Positions 47,589 to 59,300 of a stretch of 64,000 nt of DNA are shown here, one piece after another. Below the pieces are notes generated by a model. The model did not search any database and was not told the DNA's origin. It was given only the letters and a program-made list of their open reading frames with translations. The stretch covers positions 25,778,603-25,842,602 of the forward strand of contig CM060076.1 of NCBI GenBank assembly GCA_030533445.1, written 5' to 3'. The DNA is from Cyprinodon diabolis (Eukaryota; Chordata; Actinopteri; Cyprinodontiformes; Cyprinodontidae). The position numbers were made by a program, and so were the translations under genes. Position 1 is the first letter of the stretch; each line of letters begins with the position of its first letter.

Positions 47589-48337
47589 TGTCATGATGGG
47601 TCGAATATATATGACCCACATGCAGAAGCACTCACAGAGACCGAGAATGGTTTAACAGTTTATTGAACAATTACTGTACAGAGATAGGAATAAACAGTTC
47701 TTCAGCTTGGGGAGGTTCCTGCATTCAGGTGAACCGGAAGCGGATGCTCTAGGAGGAGATCAGAGTGGTGAGTTCAAGGGCTGTGGGAAAACAGGGCGTA
47801 GGTCAGAATACAAGGTAACTTGGACTTACAGTATTAGTTGGGGAGGGTTTTCTGGGATCCCGTTAGGACAGGCAGATTATGGATATCCTGAGGAGCAGTT
47901 GAGCAGACTGACTCTTGGTTCCTGAAGTGCTTGGCATGCGTATCAGGAGATCCGTCTCCTTTTCTCAGTGTGACAAGTGTTTCCCTTCCAAGACTTGAAG
48001 GGCCAGCTTATCCAGTGGATCTGGAAAATCCTGTCGGAATATCAAAGACAAAACTTGGTTAGCACTGAAAGAGCTCTGAAGAAACTCGGACTCAAAGTTG
48101 ACTCTGCAAACTCAGAAGGGCTAGAGTACCCAATACTGGCAAACACTCTTGCGAGGAAGTGAAGACAGTCTGCTCCTTAAATACTCCTCAGGAAGTGATG
48201 ACCCAATAGGCTGCAGGTGTGTGAGGTGAGAAGAACAGGAAGCCCTCCAGAGCAGCAGAGGACAATGGCACGATCTAGTGGGTGCACGGTGGAACTGCAA
48301 AAAAACAAAACAAGCCCCACAAACTGGAATCCTAACA
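47589..48337 (-). mobile_element. Solo LTR of an LTR retrotransposon
   Basis: 749 bp with TG...CA ends, flanked by a perfect 5-bp target duplication GTTCC (47584-47588 and 48338-48342). Read on the minus strand it starts TGTTAGGATTCCAGTTTGTG, has a TATA-like TATTTAAGG near 48180, and a polyadenylation signal CAATAAACT near 47665, in the order expected for U3-R-U5. No internal gag/pol is present, so it is a solo LTR left by recombination, probably of the Gypsy group. Non-coding. Confidence 0.8.
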
Positions 48338-48513
48338 GTTCCAGTGTGTGGAACCAACCTTAAACAGACCTTTTTGGAATTAATTTGACAATTGAACTGT
48401 AAGCATAACAATAATCTAACAGCAAAAATACAGGCATGATTTTTTCACATCAATATACTAACAATAAAGATGACAAATACAAAGTTGATGTTTTTTGTAT
48501 ATTATGGAATAGC

Positions 48514-48947
48514 TGTCAGGGTTTGGTTGAGGTTTTGAGGACCGAAATGCAGAGGTCAGTTCTTGATGTTCCAATGGAGTTCTGACAGGAAACAGGCAGG
48601 AATCCAAAAATCCAACATAAAAATACAGAACAATCCAGAACCATGGAGACATCAGGAAAAACATGCACAAGGAGCCAGGGAAAAACAAGGAACCAGCACT
48701 GAAGAACTGCACAGGGAGAGTATTTATGGGAGTCTGACAAAGACAGGACTTATGAGCTGATTGGGAGCAGGTGTGAATAGAGGCCTCTAGAAGGAGCTAG
48801 GGAAAAGGAGACCAACACCAGAGCGCAACAGAGGGCAAGCAAAGAAAAACCTAAGAACTCAAATATATCCAGAAAATATCAATGAAACTAAAAAAAAAAG
48901 AAAAACATAGATCAACCTGAAACTGAAAACACATAGAAAACCTAACA
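48514..48947 (-). repeat. Possible second LTR-like fragment
   Basis: Starts TGTCAGGGTTTGG and ends CCTAACA on +, and on the minus strand has CATAAATACTCTCC as a TATA-like region, so the layout resembles the neighbouring solo LTR. No matching target duplication is seen, so it may be truncated or a different repeat. Confidence 0.4.
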
Positions 48948-48949
48948 GA

Positions 48950-49385
48950 ACCAAGACCGGGACAAAAGGAGCTCCTCCGGGGGAATCCCAAGGCGCTCCC
49001 AGGCCAGCCAAGAAACATAGTCCCTCCAGCTTGTCCTGGGTCTCCTTCTAGGTCTCCTCTCAGTGGGACGTGCCTAGAACACCTCACCAGGAACGAGGCA
49101 TCCTGACCAGATGCCAGAGCCACCTCAACTGGCTCCTCTCGACGTGGAGGAACAGCACCTCTACTCCTCGGATGACTGAGCTCCTCACCCTATCTCTAAG
49201 GGAGAGCCCAGACACACTACAGAGAAAACTCATTTAAGCTGCTTGTATCCTTGATCTCGTTCTTTCTGTCAAGACCCAAAGCTCATGACCATAGATGAGG
49301 GCAGCAACGTAGATCGACCAGTAAATCGAGAGCTTTGCCTTTCTGCTCAGCTCTCTGCACCACAATGGACCAGTTGGGATGCTGG
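48950..49385 (-). pseudogene. RTE-type LINE fragment (3' end of the RT-bearing ORF)
   Basis: Read on the minus strand, pieces translate to the familiar fish LINE C-terminal block: an LSIYWSIYVAAL-like start, HELWVLTERTRS-like, SLRDRVRSSVIRGVEV-like and QLRWLWHLVR-like segments, and RRRPRTSWRDY-like near 49030. Shifts and small deletions break it. Clade assignment to RTE is from memory of that block. Confidence 0.6.
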
Positions 49386-49474
49386 AATGAAAGTAATTTT
49401 TAGTACTTTATCTCCTCTTTTATGTTAATAGTAAGTTTTTATTTAGTCACAGGGGCATGATGTATATTTGTAGC

Positions 49475-49665
49475 AGTATTTGTGTGTTGGCAGGGTACAT
49501 CCTGGTCAGCTTTCATGTCCATCGCATGACAATACACAACCAAGCATATACACACGCAGGTAATTTAGATAAATCAGTTTAAGTCATATTTTTGGAAGAT
49601 GGGAGGAACAAGGAGTATCCTGAGAGAACCCACACTGCATAAGGAGAACATGCAGAAAGACTCTA
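49475..49665 (-). repeat. Fish interspersed repeat (CCTGGACAGGTCGCCAGTCC type), minus orientation
   Basis: GGGTACATCCTGGTCAGC, TCCATCGCATGACAATACAC, TTTGGAAGATGGGAGGAAC and GAGAACCCACACTGCATAAG, GAGAACATGCAGAAAGAC are degenerate versions of a very common teleost repeat. The same family occurs in the other orientation at 10925-11062. Confidence 0.6.
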
Positions 49666-49784
49666 GCATTTTCTTTTTCTTTTTTTTTCTCCTTTTTCTA
49701 GCTACAAGGTGATAGTACGACATATTGTGACACCTTACATTAACTTGTATCTTCTCACTTATGCTCCATTAACACTACCCCTGT

Positions 49785-50358
49785 AAAACCGATCTGTGCT
49801 GAGGTTGGACCGAGCTTGGATCAATTAACTGTGCCAAGCTTGCTTCTTACGGCCATTTACACTTCACGCTAGCACAGTTCTTCGCCTCCTATCGGCAGTA
49901 CGCGATACTACAGTTCTCAAGGCAGGAGTTACGCAAACAAAACTGGCAGCGTCCAAAACATTCAGGAGCTAATGTTCCTTGATAGTATTCTCTGTCCAAA
50001 ATTTCAGAGCCTCGCTCCCTGAATCATCCCAGGTTGTACCATGCTCTTTTGATGCCATTTATTGTAAACAGGCTGAGAAGAGGTTTGTGATGTTAACAGG
50101 TGAAGAGAGAACCCGGACACGCCAGAAAACCGGCGAAATTTGTCAGCTGACTGTAAATAGGAGATGATATGATATGCTCACGTGCTCTTTGTTATGAGAG
50201 AACCGAGCCAAAACCGAACCGTGCCGAGCCCTGCTGTTGAACTAGTACTAGATTTAGTGCGGTTCGCTTGTGTCTGGCACGGTCCAGTTCAGTTGCTTTC
50301 CATTTACATGAGTAGTTATCTCGGTTACCCTGCTCTGACCGTTCTCAGCACGGTTTAA
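49785..50358. repeat. Possible DNA transposon with AAACCG...GTGCTGAG ends
   Basis: AAAACCGATCTGTGCTGAG at the left mirrors CTCAGCACGGTTTAAG at the right with a small gap. The interior is CpG-richer than its surroundings (CGGACACGCC, CCGGCGAAA, GAACCGTGCCGAG). No target duplication identified. Confidence 0.35.
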
Positions 50359-50361
50359 GCA

Positions 50362-51065
50362 CCAATCCCAATACACTCCTATTTTCAATGTAATAAATTT
50401 CTAATCTTCTAATCAGCAAAAAATCTTCTGCCGGTCTATATTTAGCCCTTGTCAGCTGTAGCCTCTTTTCGATGTGGCTCTCCCCACCAGCTTTTTGCTG
50501 GCTGTAGCCATGGTGGGCTTCTTCAATCTACCGTTGTGCCTCCCCGCTGTCCTACTGAGCTAGCAGTGGCAAGCCGCTAGCTTCTCTCTCCGTCCTCGTG
50601 CGCTGTTTCCCTTGCAGCCCCTCTGGTCTCCCACTGTGGTTCCTTAGCTCCAAAGAAGGGGGATGGCTGGCATCGTCATGCCGTTACTGGTGTTCTCTCT
50701 GGCCATGTTCTCGTACTTATTCCTGTCTGCGCTCCAAAATACAGTCCCACCTGACCTCTGTTTTCCAGGAGAATCAGGTGAACCCAGAACACAGACGGCT
50801 TTGTTTGGCTTTAAACAACAACAACAACAAAAACAGGACTCTTTCTGTAAAATCTCTTTCCTTCATGTTTTCTGTGAAATTGTCTGTGGCCCTTCCTCTG
50901 CAAGTCAGCATCTGAAATTTGTTGTTTGTAAGGGCTAGATTCATACCCCTAGTTGTGCCCAATACTCTTACCTGCAAAGAGGAATTGGGACAGCACTACC
51001 TCATGGGAGCCAGCAAAATTTAGTGACGGAGTTAAAAGCAGGGCTAGGGTGTGTATTGGGATTGG
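50362..51065. mobile_element. Candidate DNA transposon with CCAATCCCAATACAC inverted ends
   Basis: CCAATCCCAATACAC at 50362-50376 is the exact reverse complement of GTGTATTGGGATTGG at 51051-51065. The 704-bp interior is richer in CpG and GC than its surroundings. It contains a short hydrophobic ORF from 50663. No clear target duplication was found, so superfamily is unassigned. Confidence 0.5.
50663..50776 (+). CDS. Short ORF/exon-like segment, signal-peptide-like (within the candidate transposon)
   Basis: ATG opens MAGIVMPLLVFSLAMFSYLF and reads SALQNTVPPDLCFPGES to about 50776, where CAG/GTGAAC could be a splice donor; reading on gives polyglutamine from an AACAACAAC run and then other sequence. 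The first 25 residues look like a signal peptide or membrane anchor. Not recognised; may be chance coding in repeat DNA. Confidence 0.2.
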
Positions 51066-54000
51066 ACCTTAATCTCATTAGAACTACAAACTTCAGAAAT
51101 TCTAAGAAGGGTTTTATTTGAAAGAGAGCAACATTTTGTGGTGCATAACAAAAAGGTTTACAATAAGAATCTGAAAGGCACAATCTGGATTTCTGTAGAA
51201 CCTTTTTGACTTTAAAATCTTTGAGTCCATCTTAAATGTAAGTTGATAATTTCCATGACCTTTAGAAAAAAAACTACTTAAGAAATCACACAAGTTATTT
51301 CTATGTTGTTATCATTTTAACTGTCCTTTTTTATTATTATTTTGCAAAATCCAGACACATTTTTGTGTGTAGTAGGAATCAATCATTTTAACCATAACAT
51401 TGAATTCTATTTCCTTATTAGTCACAATGTTTATCTTCCTATTGGCTACATATTGAGGGCCTTTGTTTAATGATTTACACACACTAATTTGTTTGTCTTA
51501 GTGATTTAAAAGAAGTGTACTTCATCATTAGTGCTGCAGCTGAAGGCTGAATATCTTTAAAGACTGTTTTAACAGTTGCCAATAGGTGGCAGTGTTTCCA
51601 CAATTAACACACCAAAAAAAACTTTACTGACCACCTCTCATTCCTCGACTTTTCTTCTCCTGCAGCTCTGTTTCACTGTCCTTTTGTTATTGTTTAATCA
51701 CTGCAGTTTGATTCAGTTTGATTTCTTATTCATTCTATGAAGGTTGATTTAATCAAGTCGTTTTATTTATTCACAAAACCACATTATGTCAGTTTTTCGC
51801 TGTCAACCTGTGGAAGACAAAGGTGCACAGCCCTCATTTTTTAAGCCATTTTATTTTATAATTGAAAAAAAACATATTGTATTTTGCTGAAATACTAAAT
51901 AAATCAACTTGCAATTTGGAAAAAAAAAATTCTTTTATACCCTCTCATTCTTTACTCATTCAGTGATGCCCAGTTCAGTAGAGCAAAATGAAGGAAATAC
52001 CAATTTGGCAGCATTACAGGGATTACAGCGGTTGGCCTCTTTAATCTGGGACAGACGCCTCTTTAATCTGGGACAGACTGTGGCATTTGTCGGCACTTAA
52101 AGCTGCCATCAGTCGCCCTCTCCCATCCTGTTAAAGCACCAAACACTGCTGTTACTGATTAGACTCTGCAAAAAAATAGATGACCGAATACCACAAGCCC
52201 ACAGCCAGGATTTAAACAGCTGGAGAAGCACACTCTTTTAATTATGCAGCACCTTGACAATTATTCATACCAATTGAAATTTTTTATAATTTTTCTGGGT
52301 TAGAACAAGAAGCTTCTATGTGTTTTGTTGTTGTTTTTTGGCTTTCAACATTAGATACAGAAGTAAACCTTAGTAAACCAAATGTATCACACATTTATAT
52401 TTGGCCCACAAGTTTATACTTATGAGAAACTCTTATTGACCCCATTCGTTTTTGGGGTATTTCTTTCTTGCTAGCTTTATCTGTCATAATTAGAGAGGTG
52501 AAGATAGAATTGACATTTTTGTAGAGCCAGGCTTTGATGTCTTCATAGATCCACAGTTGGAGGCCTAGGCTTTGACTGTATGTTGTGATTTAAACCATTT
52601 TCTGATCCAGATGCATGTTTAAATTGGTTCCCCAGATGGAACCTGAAACAATTATCATATAAGAACATCATTTATCTTCCACATCATAACAATATTATGA
52701 TCTGTCTTGATCAAGCTAATAAATTCCTAAAAAATACATGAATTGATTGTAACTCTACTAAATGTAAGGTCATTGGGTACATATACATTTGCAATATTAT
52801 TTATGTGCAGTTATAGTATTTTTAGTGCTCTGATCCATGGAAAAGCCTGTTTTTGTCTTTTATCCCTTAAACTAACTGCTGCCATTCTAACACACGTTTA
52901 GAAGGAGGGAGATGAATGCTTCTGCAAGCAGAAAAATACTGCTGCGCTTATGCAGTGTAACTTATTCATAATCACTGCTAGAGTTTTCCAGGAAATATAA
53001 AAGTAACTCACTGGATTAAAGCCTTTAAACTACAGACTAGAGAAGCACAGGGTTCAGCTTTTTTATAAAAATAAAAGGCGAATCATAATATTCCTCAGTG
53101 TGGAGGGAAGAATCAGAGGCTGAAGGTGACAGACTGTGATATCAAGGAGGAAAAGCGTAACATCACAAGGAAGACAGACTGATAAAAGAACAAAACCATT
53201 AGTGGAGAAAGAGAGAAAGGCCCCCACAAATTGGCTAAGGGAAGTCAGGGTCTCTCTGCTTTGCATTTCATTTACATGCCTGGCCGTATCGACCAATCGG
53301 ATTGGGAGCAGAGCCCGGGGCTTAGGAAAACGAATAAAGACTCCAAATGCCTTCACTGCTCTCATCCCTCTCGCTCATAATACCCTGTCTGCCCTTCTTT
53401 TCTGTTGCTCCCTCTCTTTCCTCCCCTCGCTGTCATAATACCCTTTCTCTCCCCATTCTCCTCTCTCTGGCGTGGTACTATAAGTAGACCCTGTCCGATG
53501 TGATAGTGGGATGAGGAGAGGTGAGGTGGAAGGAGGGGGTGTTCTCTCTCAGCCACACGTTGCAGGTGAAAAGCAAAACAGAGTGGGGTGTTCTTTTCAT
53601 TTATTTATTTATCTATTTTTTTGTGAAACCATATAGAGTGAGCAGATTCACAGTCTTTATGAGGTTTTTCTTGTTTTGGAATATTTGTTTGACTTGATCA
53701 GAGTTTGCTCTGCTCCTGCAGCAGATCCTTGACACTACAATGACCTCAGCTCCCCTCACTATCCGCTGCAGGGGGGTGGAGCTGCCGTACCAGGCTGAGA
53801 TACATTACATCAACAGAATTGCTGCTTCATATTCCTTTTTATAATTCTCAGTTTTTCTAAGCTCCTATTTTCAAAAAATTTCCATCCTTTTTGGACATTT
53901 TTATATTAATCACACAACAAGTTTCACTGTGATTTTAGATGTTTCTGCATTGATGCAGTAAAGCTAGAAGCTTTCAAATACTAACCTTGAAAAAAGAACA

Positions 54001-54189
54001 CTGTCATTTTAGATCAATATATACAGAGGTATATTAAAAATGTAATTGTGAAAAAGTTCAGTGTTTTCGGTCACTTAAAATTTGGCGATTATAGAAAAAT
54101 TAGAGCAAAGTCTACAATTGATTACAATTATATTTAAAAAAGAAAACTCTGATTTATGAAAAGTACTTTCCTTTCAACGCACTCTAAAC
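51066..54189. other. No gene seen; mostly unique AT-rich DNA
   Basis: Holds the 22-bp tandem repeat at 52036. 53040-53560 is richer in GC and pyrimidine tracts (CCCTCTCTTTCC) but lacks an exon signature. Confidence 0.4.
52036..52078. repeat. 22-bp tandem repeat, two copies
   Basis: CCTCTTTAATCTGGGACAGA repeated with period 22. Confidence 0.9.
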
Positions 54190-54630
54190 TTGGTCACACC
54201 TCCAATTGCATGAATTACTAAGGAAGTGCAGCTTAGGATGAAGGTGATCAATCTGTGGCCCTGCTAAGGTTTACTGGAAGCCCAGGTTGCTTTGAAACAC
54301 ATATGGGGTTCAGGTTAGTGGGGTTTGCTAGTCAGTTGCACCCAGACCCCCCTGACCATTGAACCAGATTGTGGTTCTTTTAGCAATGTGTGCAGGAGCC
54401 ACATCATTCTAGAATGAGAGTTTACTTTCATTCCCAAATGAAAATAAACGTTCCTTTTATCTAAAAAAAAAATGACTTTGTAAAACTGAATGGCAAGTGC
54501 TTTTGTCTTTGTCCGAAGAATTTTTTTTTTCAGGAGTGGTTGGACACGTAAATGGGAAACTTGTAACCAGTGGATCGAGCCAATGACTGTCCTCTGGACA
54601 TCTGTCAGCTCAGCTTTCTTCTCCATGTCT
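54190..54630 (-). pseudogene. Decayed Tc1-like transposase fragment, minus strand
   Basis: The + strand reads like the reverse complement of a Tc1-type transposase: GAAGCCCAGGTTGCTTTGA, then GGGGTTCAGGTTAGTGGG (the NPIE region), then CATTGAACCAGA. Further right, TTTACTTTCATTCCC and CAGGAGTGGTTGGACACG are present, with the middle of the coding region deleted. Many stops. Confidence 0.55.
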
Positions 54631-54885
54631 ATGTAGCCTTCTGACCCAGACTGAAAGGTCTGTCAGGAGCTCAGGAAACCTGTTCAGTTCATGTTAATTA
54701 GTTTTAATATTTATACTATTTAACTTTGAGTTTAGAGTTGCCATTAATTGGTATTCAAATTATTCAAAAGACATTTAATTTTTGCTTTTCATTATAAGTC
54801 ATAGATATCGAAATTACAAGATAAAATGAATTAATTTATATGTGCATGGCATCTATGTAATATATGAGTTTTACATTTAGCTGAA

Positions 54886-55371
54886 AGCTACAGTGTGTAA
54901 TAATTACAGGGATGTACAGTCAGAAATGTAATATATTATACATAACTATGTTATTTATCATCATCTACGAGCTCAGCCTCTTAACCTTAATATTTGCGTT
55001 GCCTTAGAATTTGTTATTTATAATTACATAGGAGCGGGTCTCGCAGCCATGGAGGCAGACATCTTTGCGCTACGGCAGCGCAGAGCCAACAAACTAGCGA
55101 TTGCGAGATCGCCCATTACGCTCGAAAGTAACTACGGCAAGTTGAGAGAGATGAACTGAGACGGTACTGAACAATAGATGGCAGTATTAAAATTATCTAT
55201 GTAAACAAACCTCATCACTTGAAGGTAGGTGATGCGGACGTTGTGGAAGACATTTTGTCCCGTAACGCTCGCTGTACTGTTGGGGGGGAGAAGCGATGGG
55301 GGGGAGATGTTCATGTTGCTGCGGTCTGCAGTCTGGACGTTAGATGTCGCTGAAAATTACACACTGTAGCT
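54886..55371. mobile_element. Unassigned non-autonomous DNA transposon with AGCTACAGTGTGTAAT ends
   Basis: 486 bp. Starts AGCTACAGTGTGTAATAATT and ends AATTACACACTGTAGCT. TGAA lies on each side (54882-54885, 55372-55375), a candidate 4-bp target duplication, which is unusual. The interior has a CpG-rich block (GCGCTACGGCAGCGC, about 55068-55083) unlike its surroundings. No transposase. Confidence 0.6.
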
Positions 55372-55571
55372 TGAAATCAGTGAAAAGTTAAAATATTTTT
55401 CCACAAGATTTTTTCAAATCTCCTTATGAATTAAGAGGTTAAATCTAAGAGCCCATTAATTTTCTTTTCTTTTAAAAGAGCCGTTAACATCTTCATGTCT
55501 AATTGTATTTAAATTTATCTTTAATAAGCAAAATTATTCAATAAGAGGTAAACTGTACTAAAAAAACAACT

Positions 55572-55990
55572 TTAATTCAATTCACTTTATTTATATAACA
55601 CCAATTCACAACACGTCATCTCAAGGCATTTTGTAGAGACAATTCAACCAGATAATACAGTCAGATTGGTTCGATGTGGTTTTTATCTAAGTAAAAACCA
55701 ACTGATTGCATCAACTCATTGACTAGAAGGCAATCCCTCACAACAAGCATGCTTGTAGCGACAGTGGAGAGGAAAAACTCCCTTTTAACAGGAAGGAACC
55801 TCCAGCAGAACCAGGCTCAGTGTGAGCAGCCATCTGCCGAGGCCGACCGGGGTTCAAGGAGACAGAAGCAGACATACAAAAAGAAGCAGAGATACAAAAG
55901 GCAACTGTCAGCCAGCTCCCAGTCCAGGAAACACACAGCCAGGCAGACGAGCTCCGAGCCACTCCAAAGTCAGAGGAGGAAGTGAGCACA
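55572..55990 (-). repeat. L2-type LINE 3' tail fragment, minus strand
   Basis: TTCAATTCACTTTATTTATA at the left is the reverse complement of the LINE 3' end, followed leftwards-to-rightwards by the same text as 29830-30240 reversed (for example CCTCCAGCAGAACCAGGCTC and AGGCAGACGAGCTCCGAGCC). No coding part. Confidence 0.75.
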
Positions 55991-56089
55991 TCCAGTTAGT
56001 CACAGTCAGAGAAACAGGACTTTAAGTTATTTAAACAAAAATGTTGTAACAAAAATGTGTTTTCTGGCCGTGGGAAAAGACAGGACAGC

Positions 56090-56200
56090 CTACAGCAGGG
56101 GTCACCATCCTTTTTGAGGCTGAGGACTGAGTCAAAGGAAGGGCTACCAATACTTACCTTTGAACTGAAATGTTCAGCATTCACATACATTTCATGCATA
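56090..56200. repeat. hAT-like MITE left end
   Basis: CAGCAGGGGTCACCATCCTT then GAAGGGCTACCAATACTTA resembles the left part of the fish CAGGGGTCACCAACC family. A right end is not visible. Confidence 0.35.
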
Positions 56201-56395
56201 AAAAACATATTTATATGGTTTCTTTTCATTTCTGTTCTTTTATTTGAAATACAATCAGTAAAACACTTATTGTATCCGTATCTACTAATCTCTGAAGGGA
56301 AGGCTGACCCAATCCTCACTTCAAGCTGTTTGACTGGGTTTTTATCAAGTAAAGCCTCCACCTCTCAGCAATATTTGTATATGGGCTTAACTTAA

Positions 56396-59300
56396 ACACA
56401 GGATGTTCTGTTTTCAGATATTCTGATAGATTTCTGAATTATTGATGGGTTTTTACGATGGGATGTTATCCTGGTCCTGATGCAGTAAACTCCAGCTCTC
56501 TGCTTGACCATTATTTTGATGCTCCTTTCATAGAATGTAACTCTATACTTTCTAAACACACTAAACATTGCTTCTGCTCTGGAGTCCAAATATTTCTAAT
56601 TTGTACTTATCTGAACATTGTCGAGAAACCTTTTCTCCGTCTGTATTCTCTCTGGAAGACTTGAGTATTCATGTTGCCCTTAGAGCAGAAAGTTTTACTA
56701 CTTTTATACACTTCCTGTGAAAGTTAAACTTCCGCAGTCTCTCTCTAAATCCAGAGGCGTGCTATTTACGATCAGCGGTGGCAATATGAGGATTTTCTAG
56801 GGTTTTGGTTTTGCTTTTATCATCTTGCAGTCTGCTTTAAAGGTAAATTTTTGTGTATTACCAGATCTTGGTATTTTCACAGTTGCTTTGAATCTGCAGA
56901 CGGTTTCTAGTTGTTCAGATACAACACCATGGTTTTCACTCTTACTTAAATCTGAAAAGAGCACACATGTATGAGGTGTAAACAGGGTGAACCTTCTTTA
57001 TAATGCTGAGTAAACCTGCTCTCTATATGACATGCCTGTGTTTGATTTTAGCCATCTTAAGCAGCAATAAAGGTGCGGGCTTATACGATTTTTATAAATC
57101 TGACCGTTTTATTTAGATTTTACTGAATAAATGAAAGGTCTTTGTTTTGTTTTTGTTTCTTACTTTTTTGTTACTTGAGTTTTTTTTAGTAATGTCAATT
57201 ACTATACAAAAAAGCATGGGTGTCCTCCTTTTCTGATACTTATCCTGTTTGGGAAAAAACTCACTTGTTGAAGGTTAATCGAATACATTATAGTGAAATA
57301 CATAATTGTTGGATAAACTATTTTATCTGCCCAAATATAAGATCTGTTAATTAAAAGTATAGCAGAACCTTATGGAGCTCTGTCTTCCGGGGCTGTTGTT
57401 TAGAGGTTTTTTCTTGAAAAACACTCACTTTTGAAATGACCTGTTGTTACTAAAATTTTAAATGATACAAAGGTTAATTTTGTCAATTTCAAATGAAAAA
57501 AAAATGCAGATTTATGTTTGGCAAAGACAATTCTTTCTTATCCTTTAGCTAATGCAGTATTTCTTGACTGGGACAATGCATGCACACATTGACACTCATA
57601 TATGCTCAATAAAGCTTCAAGCTTAAACTAAATCTGATCTATATAAATGTGTGTTGGCAGACCAATTAAGAAAACCCCAAAAAATGAGCCCTGGTAGTTT
57701 TCAGAAGACAGATCTATGTTGGTAGATCAGCCACATAGCTCTGTAACAACATTGTAATCTTCCTACACGCCCTCATTTCCAGAAACACACCCCACCATCT
57801 CCGTTTACCGTTAATCAGCCATAACAATGCCTTATTTGTCAGTGAGGAATATCTACAATGGAGGCCCCCACCCCCAGGCGTGTCAGCACCTCCCCCGACA
57901 CCACGGTGAGCCACCAATTACTGAGCGCAAACTGAATGAGGTCATGACGGGATGGGCTCATTAGCAAAACAAACCTGCCGACCCCATGGGGCCAAAGAAA
58001 GCAAAGAAAGGAAGACTCTAGAAAAAAATCTGTTCTAATTATGATTAAGATTTACTCAGATAAGGGGAAGGCACAGTGAGGGTTTTGAAAGCCAGAGCAC
58101 CCAACAAGTGAAACCTGTCATCTTAGCTAAACATGGTGGATATTCAGTGGGTCAATTTGGTCCCAGCATCCATTAAGCTTCTGTTTAAAATCTCCATTAG
58201 GTTTTAATTATCCTGCAAATATAAAGAACCGAGTTACCTTTTTCTAATAAAGGCAATCAACAAATTATTTTATCCATATAGAGATGTGCAAATATTTGTT
58301 TTTTCCTCACCTGTAATATTGTTTATACTTCCTAAATAATACCAGTATTACCTTCCACAGTTATTATCTGATTCACACTCAATTTAATTTGTCTATTCAA
58401 GATTATTCTTGACGCCACAAAATATAAAACTTTCTCCTTAGTAGTTTACCAAACCTCTAAGTTTTAGATCCATGTATTTATTGGCTGAGTGTATAAGAAT
58501 TTCTTCTAAATCTTTTAAAACACTGATACAATTATATTAAAAAACACTATCAATATCTTCTGTTCTTTTCTTTTTTTTTAAATGAAAAAAAGGAAAAGTT
58601 GGCTCTTGTTGTTTCCTGCCCTGCTGAGTCTAATAGCATATTAGAAAAACAACTCACATTACATGAATCTAAACATAAAAAAACAGAGGGTCTGAGTGAT
58701 ATGGGTGTATTGGATCAAAAGAATGTAATTCAGTGTTTTGCTGCATCAGGAAGAGAAACAATTATTTTTCTCCTATTTTTATATTTAAATGCAAACTGAA
58801 TGAAAATGAATTTGAAGGAAATGCAAGCTGTCATTTTTACCTTGGTTTCAAACATTCAGCAAATGAGGAACATTATTATAATTATTAATGTACACAATAT
58901 AACCTTTGTATAGGTGATGTAAACGTTATAGGTTCACTAATATGACAGTTAGGTAGCAGCAGTTTTGATTCTGCGTAGGTGGTGCACATGTGTAGAATAG
59001 CTTGGTGACCATATAGGATCATTTTAAATTTATCCAGAAAAATCTGATTATGTTTCAGTTTAGGATTTAGAGCTATACAATTGATGGTAAATGTATTCTT
59101 TTTATGTAATAAGTATAGGGAAAATAAAAACCTTGACTGTAGAAAGTGTTGACAATACAGTCAGCCTCTTTTCTATCTTTTATATCTCATCTTGTTTCTT
59201 GCAGGATAAAAAGTAAATCTATGCCTGCCACAAGCCTCTTTATGTGGTAATGTTTTATTTATAATTTTTAGTTTTTTTTGTAGCCAGATAGACTCTATGT

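Noticed and set aside
48851..49123. 90-codon minus-strand ORF
   Set aside because: It is out of frame with the RTE-type coding block in the same place.
55719..56025. Gln/Arg-rich ORFs
   Set aside because: They come from the minus-strand L2 tail fragment.
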